In this document: positions 18,696 through 27,549 of the stretch, one piece after another | Layout: the number at the start of each line of letters is the position of its first letter | Position numbering within the stretch: the first letter of the stretch is position 1 | NCBI RefSeq assembly: GCF_001513955.1 | Contig: NZ_KQ948146.1 | Span: 98,476-162,475, forward strand | Length of the DNA: 64,000 bases | Direction: 5' to 3' | Source: Streptomyces pseudovenezuelae | Lineage (GTDB): Bacteria > Actinomycetota > Actinomycetes > Streptomycetales > Streptomycetaceae | Notes under the pieces: model-generated | What the model was told of the DNA's origin: nothing | The model's database searches: none | Seen by the model: the letters and a program-made list of their open reading frames with translations, nothing else | Program-made: the position numbers and the translations under genes

Positions 18696-20168
18696 ATGAG
18701 CATCAGCAGGGGCAGAGGGCTGCAGGCCAACGCCCTCGGAACCTTCGACACGGTGGTGATGGCCGTCGCGGGCAGCGCGCCGGCGTACTCGATCGCCGCG
18801 ACCACCGCGGTGCTGGTCGGCTCGGTGGGCCTGGCCAGTCCGGCGGCTCTGCTGTACTGCGCGATACCCATGCTGGGCATCGCCCTCGCGTTCAGCTATC
18901 TCAGCCGGATCGACGTGAACGCGGGCGCCAGTTACTCCTGGGTGGGCCGGACGCTCCATCCCTTTCTCGGCTTCGTCTCCGGCTGGGCGCTGGTGATCTC
19001 GGCGACCATCTTCATGGTGGCCGGTTCGCTGCCCGCCGGTTCGATGACGCTGGCCCTCTTCGACGAGGGCCTCGCGGACAACACCGCCCTGTCGACGGTC
19101 GTGGGCGCGGCCTGGTTCGTGCTGATGCTGCTCGTGGTGCTCGGCGGCGCCCGGCTCACCGTGCGCGCCCAGCTCGTCATGTCGGGTGTGGAGCTGGCGA
19201 TACTGGCCCTGTTCGCGGTCCTCGCCTTCTTCCACACGGGCAACGCGCGCTCCTTCGAGTGGTCCTGGCTGGGCTTCGGCCACTTCGACGGCATGCAGGG
19301 CTTCGCCTCGGGCGCGCTGATCGCCGCGTTCTACTACTGGGGCTGGGACGTCACCAGCAACCTGAGCGAGGAGACCCGCAACAGCCGCCGTACGACCGGA
19401 CTCGCGGGGCTCATCGGGGTCGGCATCGTCTTCCTGCTGTTCGAGGTGTTCACCATCGCGGTGAACGTCATCCTCACCTCGAAGCAGATCGAGGAGAACG
19501 ACGCCAACGTGCTGGCCGTGCTCGGCGAGGAGGTCTGGCCGGGCTGGGGCGGCAAGCTGCTGATCGTCGCGGTGATGCTGTCGACCATCGCCACCCTGGA
19601 GACCACCCTGATCCAGGTCACGCGCTCGCTCTTCGCGATGGGCCGGGACCGCACGATGCCGTCCGCACTGGGCCGGGTGCACCGCCGCTGGAACACCCCG
19701 TGGGTGGCGATCGTGGTGGTCGGCGCGGTGGCGCTGCTGATGTTCATCGCCTCCAACGCGCTGGGCTCGGTGGGCGACATCCTCTCCGACGCGATCTCGG
19801 CGATCGGTCTGCAGATCGCCGTCTACTACGGCCTCAGCGGGCTCGCGGTCGTCGTGGCGTACCGCAGGATGCTGCTGAAGTCCCCGGCCGACTTCCTGCT
19901 CGGCGGGCTGTGGCCGCTGCTGGGCGCCTTGTTCATGTTCTGGATCTTCGTCGAGTCGCTGGGCGAGCTGAGCACCGCCGCGATCACGATCGGGGTCGGC
20001 GGGCTGGCCGTGGGGCTGGTCCCGATGCTCTGGTACTGGCGGCGGGGCAGCGACTACTACCGTCCGGCGCGGCTCGACGCGAGCCGTACCGTCGAGACGG
20101 ACTACCTGCCCGACGGCGCGACGGCCGGGCCCTCGCTCGTCCACGAGGGTCTCCCCACCGACTTCTGA
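18696..20168 (+). CDS. APC-family amino acid permease
   Basis: A 490-residue integral membrane protein of the amino acid-polyamine-organocation superfamily with about 12 hydrophobic segments. The first helix has the family signature GTFDTVVMAVAGSAPAYSIA, followed by NAGASYSWVGRTLHPFLGF and the helix 6/8 regions (GWDVTSNLSEETRN, TRSLFAMGRDRTMP). It would import an amino acid or amine; the substrate is not readable. The hypothetical protein gene at 20180 starts 11 bp after its stop, so the two are probably co-transcribed. Confidence 0.92.
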   Translation: MSISRGRGLQANALGTFDTVVMAVAGSAPAYSIAATTAVLVGSVGLASPAALLYCAIPMLGIALAFSYLSRIDVNAGASYSWVGRTLHPFLGFVSGWALVISATIFMVAGSLPAGSMTLALFDEGLADNTALSTVVGAAWFVLMLLVVLGGARLTVRAQLVMSGVELAILALFAVLAFFHTGNARSFEWSWLGFGHFDGMQGFASGALIAAFYYWGWDVTSNLSEETRNSRRTTGLAGLIGVGIVFLLFEVFTIAVNVILTSKQIEENDANVLAVLGEEVWPGWGGKLLIVAVMLSTIATLETTLIQVTRSLFAMGRDRTMPSALGRVHRRWNTPWVAIVVVGAVALLMFIASNALGSVGDILSDAISAIGLQIAVYYGLSGLAVVVAYRRMLLKSPADFLLGGLWPLLGALFMFWIFVESLGELSTAAITIGVGGLAVGLVPMLWYWRRGSDYYRPARLDASRTVETDYLPDGATAGPSLVHEGLPTDF

Positions 20169-20179
20169 GGGGTTGTGCG

Positions 20180-21139
20180 ATGGCGAGAGACCGTTTCGCC
20201 CCCGAGTTCGATCCCGACTGCGGGGACGTGCCGCTCACCAGCGCCCGCCAGGACATCGTCATCGGCCGCTGGCAGGGTCTGCGTGAACTGCTGCGTGCCA
20301 CCGGGCCCGACTGGCTCTCGCGGGGCCACCGGGTGCGGATGCTCGCCCAGGCCTGCGCGGGCAGTTCCACGGTCGAGTCGTGGCTGGCGGCCGAGCCGCA
20401 CAACGGGGACGCCCTCGTGCTGCGGGCGGCCACCGAGACGGCCAGGGCGTTCAACATGGCCATCGCCGCGGGCCGGGGCGTGCCGATCGACCAGCGTCGC
20501 GTCGACGCCGCGGTGATGGCCTGTCTCCAGGCGTCGGAGGCGTTCGTGGACGATCCCACGCCGTGGATCTCCCTGATCTCGGTGGCACGGCTGTACCCGG
20601 CCGGGGTGCGGCGGCAGGAACTGGGGCGCTGGTGGGACGAGTTGCACGGGCGTGACCCGTACAGCGTCGAGGGCCACCTGCAGGTGCTGCACTACTACTC
20701 GGCCCGCTGGCACGGGTCGAACGGCCTGATGTACGACTTCGCCCGCGACGCGGCCGGCGTGGCACCGCCGGGTTCGGCGCTGCCGGTGCTGGTGCAGTAC
20801 GCGCGGGTCGAGGAGTACCGCACCGCGACGGACGCCGCCGAGGACAGACGCACGTCCGTGGGGCTCGGACAGCACTGGAAGAACGACGGGGCCATCAGTG
20901 ACACCCGGCGCACCTGGCAGCGCTGGATCGTGGGCCGCGCCGACCCCACGGTGGCTCCCGGCGAGCTCCGTGACCTCAACTACCTGACCCACGCGGCCTG
21001 CCACGCGGGCCTGGCGGAGGTCGCGGTCCCCCTCCTGCAACTGCTGGACCGCCGGGGCACCCGCACGCCGTGGTCGTACACCGGGGAACCGGAGCATGAG
21101 TTCACCAAGTGGCGAAAGGAGTTCCGGGTGCGGGCCTGA
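20180..21139 (+). CDS. Conserved hypothetical protein, co-transcribed with the permease
   Basis: A 319-residue soluble protein of unknown function, without signal peptide or membrane helix. It is mostly helical and tryptophan-rich (WQGLRELLRATGPDWLSRGH, VLHYYSARWHGSNGLMYDFA, FTKWRKEFRVRA). I recognise it only as a streptomycete hypothetical type. ATG 20180 follows GAGGGG and lies 11 bp past the permease stop, so a role linked to the transported compound is possible but unproven. Confidence 0.8.
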   Translation: MARDRFAPEFDPDCGDVPLTSARQDIVIGRWQGLRELLRATGPDWLSRGHRVRMLAQACAGSSTVESWLAAEPHNGDALVLRAATETARAFNMAIAAGRGVPIDQRRVDAAVMACLQASEAFVDDPTPWISLISVARLYPAGVRRQELGRWWDELHGRDPYSVEGHLQVLHYYSARWHGSNGLMYDFARDAAGVAPPGSALPVLVQYARVEEYRTATDAAEDRRTSVGLGQHWKNDGAISDTRRTWQRWIVGRADPTVAPGELRDLNYLTHAACHAGLAEVAVPLLQLLDRRGTRTPWSYTGEPEHEFTKWRKEFRVRA

Positions 21140-21207
21140 GCCGACGCGCACGGACGGGCACGGCTCAGGGTGATCGCGGTCGACGTGCTCGGCGCCGGCG
21201 CGGTTGT

Positions 21208-22365
21208 CTATTTCGTCGCTGTCTCGCCCGCCAGCCCCGCGGTCCACTTCTCCTCGATCCGGCCGACCTTCCACACCAGCAGGGCGATGATCCATGTGGC
21301 GAAGAAGAGGCCCACGATGGCGAAGCCGAGGAGGTTGAGGTCGAGGCCGCTGATCCAGTCCCAGAAGAGGCCGTGGAGGGCGAGCCTGTCGGCGAGCAGG
21401 CCGAGGAGCTCGGCCGTGCCGATGAGGAGGGCCACCGCGACCGACAGACCGGTGATCGTGAGGTTGTAGTAGACCTTGCGGACCGGCTTCGAGAACGCCC
21501 AGCCGTAGGCGAAGTTCATGAAGGAGCCGTCGATCGTGTCGAGCAGGGACATGCCGGCGGCGAAGAGGACGGGCAGGGTGAGGATCGCGTACCAGGGCAG
21601 TCCCGAGGCCGCGCCCGACCCGGCCAGGACCAGCAGCGCGATCTCCGTGGCCGTGTCGAAGCCCAGGCCGAACAGGAGGCCCAGCGGGTACATCTGCCAG
21701 GACTTGGTGATCGACTTCATGACCCGGCCGAGCAGGCGGTTCATGAACCCGCGGTGGTTCAGCTGCTCCTCCAGGGCCGCCTCGTCGTAGCGGCCGGAGC
21801 GCATCCGCCGGAACACCTTCCAGATGCCCCCCAGGACGACCAGGTTGACCGCGGCGATCAGATAGAGGAACGCGCCCGAGACGGTCGTACCGATCAACGC
21901 GGTCACGTCGTGCAGGCGGGAGTCGCCGTCGCGGACCGGTCCCGCGAGGGCCTTCACCCCGAGCGAGAGCAGCAGAGCCAGGACGAAGACCACGCTGGAG
22001 TGGCCGAGCGAGAACCAGAAGCCCACCGACAGCGGCCGCTGCCCCTCCCCCATCAGCTTGCGCGTGGTGTTGTCGATGGCCGCGATGTGGTCGGCGTCGA
22101 AGGCGTGCCGCATCCCGAGGGTGTAGGCGGTCACGCCGATGCCGATGCCGAAGGACTTCTCGCCGACGCCGTAGTGGTGCGGGGCGACGATCGCGACGAG
22201 GACGAACCAGCCGATCACGTGCAGGGCCACCACGACCGCGGCCATGCCGCCCGCCCTGACCCACTCCTGCCGCGTCATGGAGCCACGGACGCGGTGCCAT
22301 ACCGAGCCCCTCGCGGGGGCGGTGGCGGGGAGGAGGGGCGGAGCGGAGTCAGGGGCGGCCGTCAT
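21208..22365 (-). CDS. NiCoT-family nickel/cobalt transporter (HoxN/NixA type)
   Basis: A 385-residue integral membrane permease for Ni2+ or Co2+. The NiCoT signature RHAFDADHIAAIDNTTRKLM in helix 2 contains the metal-binding His and Asp residues; GFWFSLGHSSVVF, LGLLFGLGFDTATEIALL and LLDTIDGSFMNFAYGWAF are the other three family motifs. The N-terminal 35 residues are a soluble extension. ATG 22365 is preceded by GGAGA-like sequence. A Nur-box-like element 66-82 bp upstream suggests nickel-dependent repression, which would fit uptake of Ni for NiSOD or urease. Confidence 0.93.
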   Translation of the reverse strand: MTAAPDSAPPLLPATAPARGSVWHRVRGSMTRQEWVRAGGMAAVVVALHVIGWFVLVAIVAPHHYGVGEKSFGIGIGVTAYTLGMRHAFDADHIAAIDNTTRKLMGEGQRPLSVGFWFSLGHSSVVFVLALLLSLGVKALAGPVRDGDSRLHDVTALIGTTVSGAFLYLIAAVNLVVLGGIWKVFRRMRSGRYDEAALEEQLNHRGFMNRLLGRVMKSITKSWQMYPLGLLFGLGFDTATEIALLVLAGSGAASGLPWYAILTLPVLFAAGMSLLDTIDGSFMNFAYGWAFSKPVRKVYYNLTITGLSVAVALLIGTAELLGLLADRLALHGLFWDWISGLDLNLLGFAIVGLFFATWIIALLVWKVGRIEEKWTAGLAGETATK

Positions 22366-22430
22366 CGGGCGGAGATTCCTTCTGCAGGGGCTACGGCCGC
22401 GATCAGCAGCCTCGTGCCATCCTGCGGTAC

Positions 22431-22447
22431 CTGCAAGTCATGTGCAG
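22431..22447 (-). promoter_or_regulatory. Candidate Nur (nickel uptake regulator) box
   Basis: The minus strand reads CTGCACATGACTTGCAG. This fits the described Nur box layout, tTGCaa-N5-ttGCAA, with both TGC/GCA cores at the right spacing. It lies 66 bp upstream of a nickel/cobalt permease gene. Confidence 0.5.
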
Positions 22448-22456
22448 TAAAGGCCG

Positions 22457-22495
22457 TGACAGGTCTTTCCCACGACTGGGGAAAACACCCTGTCA
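22457..22495 (-). terminator. Two-tier hairpin, likely terminator of the flippase operon
   Basis: TGACAGG (22457-22463) pairs with CCTGTCA (22489-22495), enclosing TTTCCC (22466-22471) pairing with GGGAAA (22479-22484) and a 7-nt loop. It lies after the stop of the flippase-like gene (22637) and before the nickel transporter promoter, so termination is the simplest reading; a regulatory leader role is not excluded. Confidence 0.5.
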
Positions 22496-22636
22496 GGGCG
22501 TCGCGGCCGGGCCGTCCGGACGGTCGCGACGCCGCTCGACCGTCTCGCGGCTGAGCGCCTCCATCTCACCGCCCTCGCCGTCGCGCCGACCTCCGAGTCC
22601 TACCAGGAGTGCCGGCGCCGGAGACGCCGGTCGCGC

Positions 22637-23578
22637 TCAGAGCGCCTTGCGGCGGACGAGGAGGGCGAGCACCAACAGGCCCGGCAGCAGGGGCAGCCAC
22701 ACGGTCAGCAGCCGGTAGCCCAGCACCGCGGAGGCGGCCGTCACGGCGGGCGCTCCCCCGGCGGTGAGGGCGAGGGCGAGCGCCGCGTCGAGGGAGCCGA
22801 TGCCGGCCGGGGTGGGCAGCAGGGCGGCCGCGCAGCTCGCGGCGAGGTAGAGCAGGGCCACCAGGGTCGGGGCCAGCGGGAGGGCGACGGCCCGGGTGAC
22901 GGCGATCAGGACGAGCGCGTGCAGTACGGCGAAGCCCAGGGAGCCGCCCCACAGGGCCGCCGCCCGGTGCGGGTGCGCGTGGACGGCCCTGAGGTCGGTC
23001 AGCACGAGGGCCAGGGCCCGTCGGCAGTGCGGCCACAGCGCGGTGCCCAGGAGCAGGACGAGCGCGACGGCGGCGACGGCGAGCCCCGGCCACACCGCCG
23101 GCAGGCGTGGCAGGACGAGGACCCCGGGGCAGGCCGTCGCGAGGACGACGATGAGGACGGCCCGCACCAGCCCGCCCGTCGTGGCCTTCACCGCGAGCGC
23201 GGTCGCGGCGCGTCCCGCCGACAGTCCGCAGCGCATGAGGAAACGGAGGTTGACCGCGCCTGAGCCGAGTCCCGCGGGCAGCAACTGGCCGGCGGCGGAG
23301 GCGGCGAACTGTGCGGCCACCAGATGCCTGGGCGGCAGGGGCCGCAGCACCGCGCCCTGCTGGGCGAGCGCCGAGCACGCCCAGGTCGCGGAGGCTGCCG
23401 CGGCGGCGACGAGCAACCAGCCCTGGTCGGCGACGGCGAGCCTGAGGGCACCGGTCTCCAGCACGGGCCAGTGGCGCCGGACCAGCCAGCCGGCGGCGGC
23501 CAGCACGGCGAGGGTCAGGGCGAGTTGCCCGCAGGCGCGTCGCCGGCCGGCCGTGACGGCGATGTGCCCGGACGTCAT
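22637..23578 (-). CDS. Flippase-like membrane protein (lysylphosphatidylglycerol synthase TM / UPF0104 type)
   Basis: A 313-residue protein with about eight hydrophobic segments, matching the AglD/LPG-synthase membrane domain (ALAQQGAVLRPLPPRHLVAAQ, QLLPAGLGSGAVNLRFLMRCG, LLPTPAGIGSLDAALALAL). The LPTPAGIGSLDA loop is characteristic of the family. Members are thought to help move or modify lipids or lipid-linked sugars. Its ATG (23578) overlaps the stop of the upstream glycosyltransferase gene in an ATGA arrangement, indicating translational coupling and a joint role in making or exporting a glycan or glycolipid. Confidence 0.85.
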   Translation of the reverse strand: MTSGHIAVTAGRRRACGQLALTLAVLAAAGWLVRRHWPVLETGALRLAVADQGWLLVAAAAASATWACSALAQQGAVLRPLPPRHLVAAQFAASAAGQLLPAGLGSGAVNLRFLMRCGLSAGRAATALAVKATTGGLVRAVLIVVLATACPGVLVLPRLPAVWPGLAVAAVALVLLLGTALWPHCRRALALVLTDLRAVHAHPHRAAALWGGSLGFAVLHALVLIAVTRAVALPLAPTLVALLYLAASCAAALLPTPAGIGSLDAALALALTAGGAPAVTAASAVLGYRLLTVWLPLLPGLLVLALLVRRKAL

Positions 23579-25062
23579 GTCGGCCCGGGTCCGCGCACGG
23601 TCGGTGCGACGTGGAGGTCCATCCCGGCGGCCGGCACGGTGTGCCAGTCGCGCGCGTAGGCGGGTGGCGCACCGCCGGGCCGGGTGAGGACGGCGACGGG
23701 CATACGGCGGGACGCACCGACGATCCCGGACTCGGTGCTGTTGGTGTTGTGGCCCCATGCCGCCGCGGAGGTGCACCCGGCGTAGTACGCGACGGGGACC
23801 GACAGCCGGCCGGTGAGCAGACAGGGCGGGCGCACCCCGAGACGGTTCAGTTCGGCCGCGGTGCGGGCCCAGTCGCGGTGATGGCCCGTGGTGCGGTCCA
23901 CCGTGCGCTCCAGCACCACGTACTGCACCGCCAGGTGACCCGTCACCCCGATCGCGAGCAGCACCGCCGCCACCGGACGCCACCGGCCGGCCGGGGTGGT
24001 CGCGAGGTGGAACAGCGCGTCGGCGACCGGGATCGCCAGCAGGGCGTAGGCGGGCAGCAGGAAGCGCGGAGCCGCGTACCCGATCAGGAAGAGGTAGGGC
24101 ACGGCGGCCGTGGTGGCGCAGGCCAGCGGGACGAGGGTGGTCCGGGTGCGCCCGGCCCGGACGGCGACCACCAGCCCGACGGCGGCCAGCAGCGGGAGGA
24201 CGGCCCACCAGGCCATGACCGCGGGGTCCGGCAGCGGCCCGGTGCAGGGGCGGCACAGGGACCGGCCGCCCAGACTGCGCAGTTGGTCGTCGACGGCGAA
24301 CTGCGGGCCGAGGCCGCCCTGGATCCGGGAGCCCTCATGCAGCCGTTCGACCAGACCGCCGTAGCTGAGGTACGCCTCGATCACCCACTGCGCGCCGCCC
24401 GCGACGAGTCCGGCCACGAGGGCGAGGGCGGAGCGTGGACAGCGGCGGACCGCGGCGGCCGCGAGGAGCGGGAGGGTGACCCACACGGCGTCGGTGGGCC
24501 GCATCCACGCCATGAGCGCGGCACCCGCCACGACCCCCCACAGGGCCTTCGGGTTCTCGCGGGCCCGTAAGAAGCAGCCGACGGCACCCAGCCCGCCGAC
24601 GGCGACCCAGTAGTTGGGCATGGCCTGCGGGCCGTAGAACAGAGTGATCCACAGGGAAGCGAACAGGGCACCGCCGACGGCGAGGACGCGGGCCGGGAAG
24701 AGGCCGCGCCAGGCGCGCAGGGCCAGGTAGAGGCCGAGGCCGGACAGCACGGCGAGATAGACGCGCAGGAGTTCCGTCGAGGTCGACCAGCTCGCGACCG
24801 GCGCCACCAGCAACGACACACCGCGGGCGCGCGGGGCGCTGAAGAACGCGGCCGGGGCCTGGGCACCTACCTGGCTGACGTACACGGTCTCGTCCCAGCC
24901 GAGGCCCATGCCGGGGCGGACGAGGACGAGTTGGGCCAGGGTGAAGGCGGCGGCCACGACCGCCGACGGCCAGTGGCCTCTGGCTCGCCCGGAGGTGTCG
25001 GGGGTGACCGGCGGCGTCCGCCGGTCACCCCCGACGAGCAGAGCACTGTCGCCGTGGCCCAT
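23575..25062 (-). CDS. GT-C type membrane glycosyltransferase
   Basis: A 495-residue polytopic protein resembling GT39/GT83-like glycosyltransferases that use polyprenyl-phosphate sugars. After the first helix the catalytic acidic pair appears in GMGLGWDETVYVSQVG, and a run of about ten hydrophobic segments follows. The C-terminal external domain contains PVAYYAGCTSAAAWGHN. Donor and acceptor are unknown. ATG 25062 follows GAGGGG with a suitable gap; in-frame sequence further upstream has no signal peptide character. It overlaps the flippase-like gene by 4 bp. Confidence 0.82.
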   Translation of the reverse strand: MGHGDSALLVGGDRRTPPVTPDTSGRARGHWPSAVVAAAFTLAQLVLVRPGMGLGWDETVYVSQVGAQAPAAFFSAPRARGVSLLVAPVASWSTSTELLRVYLAVLSGLGLYLALRAWRGLFPARVLAVGGALFASLWITLFYGPQAMPNYWVAVGGLGAVGCFLRARENPKALWGVVAGAALMAWMRPTDAVWVTLPLLAAAAVRRCPRSALALVAGLVAGGAQWVIEAYLSYGGLVERLHEGSRIQGGLGPQFAVDDQLRSLGGRSLCRPCTGPLPDPAVMAWWAVLPLLAAVGLVVAVRAGRTRTTLVPLACATTAAVPYLFLIGYAAPRFLLPAYALLAIPVADALFHLATTPAGRWRPVAAVLLAIGVTGHLAVQYVVLERTVDRTTGHHRDWARTAAELNRLGVRPPCLLTGRLSVPVAYYAGCTSAAAWGHNTNSTESGIVGASRRMPVAVLTRPGGAPPAYARDWHTVPAAGMDLHVAPTVRGPGPT

Positions 25063-25194
25063 CGTCCACCCCTCACCCCGTATGCCGCGGGAACCTGGTC
25101 CGATCCACAAAGGCCTGGACAAGGTAACCCGCGGCAGCAGGGGGTGCAGGGCGGAGTTCGGCCAAGCGGTGCCTGTCCGGCTCGCCCGTCGGGG

Positions 25195-27549
25195 TCAGCG
25201 GGCGTGCGGGGCGCGGTGCGGGGGCTGGCTCGGGGCCGGGCGGTCCCTCGGTGCCGGGACGGGGCGGACGACGGGCCCGTCCCCGTTCACGGTGAGCGGC
25301 GTGCCGTGATGGCGGATCGTCAGGGGAGCGCCCGCCATCAGGGTGTACGTCGCCTTGTCCGGGCCGATCTCGACCCGCAGGCAGCGGCCCATGAGCTGCA
25401 GGTTGAAGGCGAGGCGGCTGAACCGCTCGGGCAGGCGGGGTGCGAACCGCAGGGACTCACCGTCGCGGCGCAGACCGCCGAACCCGGCGACGAGGGCCGT
25501 CCAGGTGCCGGCGAGGGAGGCGATGTGCAGGCCGTCGCGGGTGTTGTTCTCCAGGTCGGCGAGGTCCATCAACGCCGCCTCGGCCGTGTAGGCGTAGGCG
25601 AGGTTCAGGTGTCCCGCGCGGGCGGCGACGACCGCCTGGACGCAGGCCGACAGGGAGGAGTCGCGTACGGTCAGGGGCTCGTAGTAGGCGAAGTTGCGGG
25701 CGATCTGCTCGTCGTCGTGGAACTCCTCGAACCAGCCGCTGCACAGGTACATCGCCAGCACCAGGTCAGCCTGCTTGACGACCTGCTTGCGGTAGATGTC
25801 GAAGTAGGGGAAGTGCAGCATCAGCGGGTACTGGTCGGCGCGGGTGCCGGCGAAGTCCCACTGCTGGTAGCGGGTGAAGCCCGCGTGCTGCTCGTGCACG
25901 CCGAGGTCGTCGTTGTACGGGATGTGCACGGCCTCGGCGGCGTCCCGCCAGGCGGCGCTCTCCTCGTCGTCGACGCCGAGCGCTGCGGCCCGCTGCGGAT
26001 GCCGGGCGCAGACGTCGGCGGCCGCGAGGAGGTTCGCGCGGGCCATGAGGTTGGTGTACGTGTTGTCGTCGGCGACCGCGCTGTACTCGTCGGGGCCGGT
26101 GACACCGTCGATGTGGAAGACGCCGTGATGGTCGTGGTGGCCCAGCGAGCGCCACAACCGGGCCGTCTCCACGAGGAGTTCGACGCCGGTGTCCCGTTCG
26201 AAGTCCGTGTCGCCGGTGGCCTCGGTGTAGCGCACCACGGCGTCCGCGACGGCGGCGTTGACGTGGAAGGCGGCGGTGCCGGCGGGCCAGTACGCCGAGC
26301 CCTCCGAGCCCTCGATGGTTCGCCACGGGAACGCGGCGCCGTTCAGACCGAGTTGCACGGCGCGCTCTCGGGCGGCGGGCAGTGTCGTCTGCCGCCAGCG
26401 CAGGGCCTCGGCCACGGCACGCGGCTCGGTGTAGGTGAGCAGGGGCAGCACGAAGGTCTCGGTGTCCCAGAAGGCGTGCCCGTCATATCCGGAACCGGTC
26501 AGTCCCTTGGCGGGAATGGCCCGTTGCTCCGCACGGGCGCCCGCCTGGAGGACGTGGAAGAGGGCGAAGCGGACGGCCTGCTGGATCTCCTCGTCGCCGT
26601 CGACCTCGACGTCGGCGCGGGCCCAGAAGTCGTCGAGATAGCCGCGCTGTTCGTCCAGGAGTCCGTCCCAGCCGCTGTGGGCGGCGGCCGCCAGGGCCGC
26701 GTCGACCTGGTCGCTCATCGCGGGCCGGGAGCGGGTGCCGGACCAGCCGTGCGCGACCAGTTTCTCCACCCGCAGCCGCTGCCCCGGCTCCAGGACGGAG
26801 GTGACGGTCAGCCGGGCCAGGTCCACCGTCTCCTCGCTGCTCGTGGTGGTGCGTTCGGGCCCCTCGATCACGTGGTCGGCGGCCACGGCGACCCGCAGTC
26901 CGCTGTGCCGGGTGCGGTGCACCAGCCGCAGCCGGGTGCCGTCGGCGAAGCCCTCCTCGTGCTCCAGCGGGGACTTCAGGACCTTGGAGGCGCGCGGGTC
27001 GCCGTTCGCCCCGGGCAGACTCTCGTTGGTGACGAGTTCGGACTGGATCACCACACGGGTGCGGCTGTCGACGGGCTCCACCTCGTAGGCCACCGCGGCG
27101 ACGGCCCGCTGGGCGAGCGAGACGAGCCGGGTCGAGCGCACCCTTATCCGCGAGCCGGCCGGCGAGATCCACTCGCAGGACCGCTCCAGGACGCCCCGGC
27201 GCAGGTCGAGGCAGCGTTCGTGGGCCACCAGACGGCCGTAGCGCAGGTCGAAGGGCTCGTCGTCGACGAGGAGCCGCACGATCTTGCCGTTGGTGACGTC
27301 GATGACGGTCTGACCGGACTCCGGATAGCCGTAACCGGCCTCGGCGTACGGCAGCGGGTGCAGTTCGTGGACGCCGTTGAGGTAGGAGCCGGGCAGGCCG
27401 TGCGGCTCGCCCTCGTCGAGGTTGCCGCGCCAGCCGACATGGCCGTTGGACAGGGCGAACACGGACTCGCTCTGGGCCAGGACATCGAGGTTGAGAGAGG
27501 TCTCGCGGACGGCCCAGGGCTCGACGGTGTAGGAGCGGTGGGTGATCAC
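25195..27549 (-). CDS. Glycoside hydrolase family 65 disaccharide phosphorylase
   Basis: A 784-residue enzyme of the GH65 type (maltose, trehalose or kojibiose phosphorylases), which splits an alpha-glucoside with phosphate to beta-glucose 1-phosphate. The layout is an N-terminal beta-sandwich (to about 270), an (alpha/alpha)6 catalytic barrel and a C-terminal beta-sheet. Seen are GYDGHAFWDTETFVLPLL, the general-acid Glu in GVTGPDEYS (about residue 487) and KQADLVLAMYL. The GTG start overlaps the stop of the phosphoglucomutase gene (GTGA), so the product would be passed directly to that enzyme. The exact disaccharide cannot be assigned from sequence. Confidence 0.92.
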   Translation of the reverse strand: MITHRSYTVEPWAVRETSLNLDVLAQSESVFALSNGHVGWRGNLDEGEPHGLPGSYLNGVHELHPLPYAEAGYGYPESGQTVIDVTNGKIVRLLVDDEPFDLRYGRLVAHERCLDLRRGVLERSCEWISPAGSRIRVRSTRLVSLAQRAVAAVAYEVEPVDSRTRVVIQSELVTNESLPGANGDPRASKVLKSPLEHEEGFADGTRLRLVHRTRHSGLRVAVAADHVIEGPERTTTSSEETVDLARLTVTSVLEPGQRLRVEKLVAHGWSGTRSRPAMSDQVDAALAAAAHSGWDGLLDEQRGYLDDFWARADVEVDGDEEIQQAVRFALFHVLQAGARAEQRAIPAKGLTGSGYDGHAFWDTETFVLPLLTYTEPRAVAEALRWRQTTLPAARERAVQLGLNGAAFPWRTIEGSEGSAYWPAGTAAFHVNAAVADAVVRYTEATGDTDFERDTGVELLVETARLWRSLGHHDHHGVFHIDGVTGPDEYSAVADDNTYTNLMARANLLAAADVCARHPQRAAALGVDDEESAAWRDAAEAVHIPYNDDLGVHEQHAGFTRYQQWDFAGTRADQYPLMLHFPYFDIYRKQVVKQADLVLAMYLCSGWFEEFHDDEQIARNFAYYEPLTVRDSSLSACVQAVVAARAGHLNLAYAYTAEAALMDLADLENNTRDGLHIASLAGTWTALVAGFGGLRRDGESLRFAPRLPERFSRLAFNLQLMGRCLRVEIGPDKATYTLMAGAPLTIRHHGTPLTVNGDGPVVRPVPAPRDRPAPSQPPHRAPHAR

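Noticed and set aside
23575-25122. Longer start for the GT-C enzyme
   Set aside because: The added residues have no ribosome binding site; ATG 25062 follows GAGGGG.
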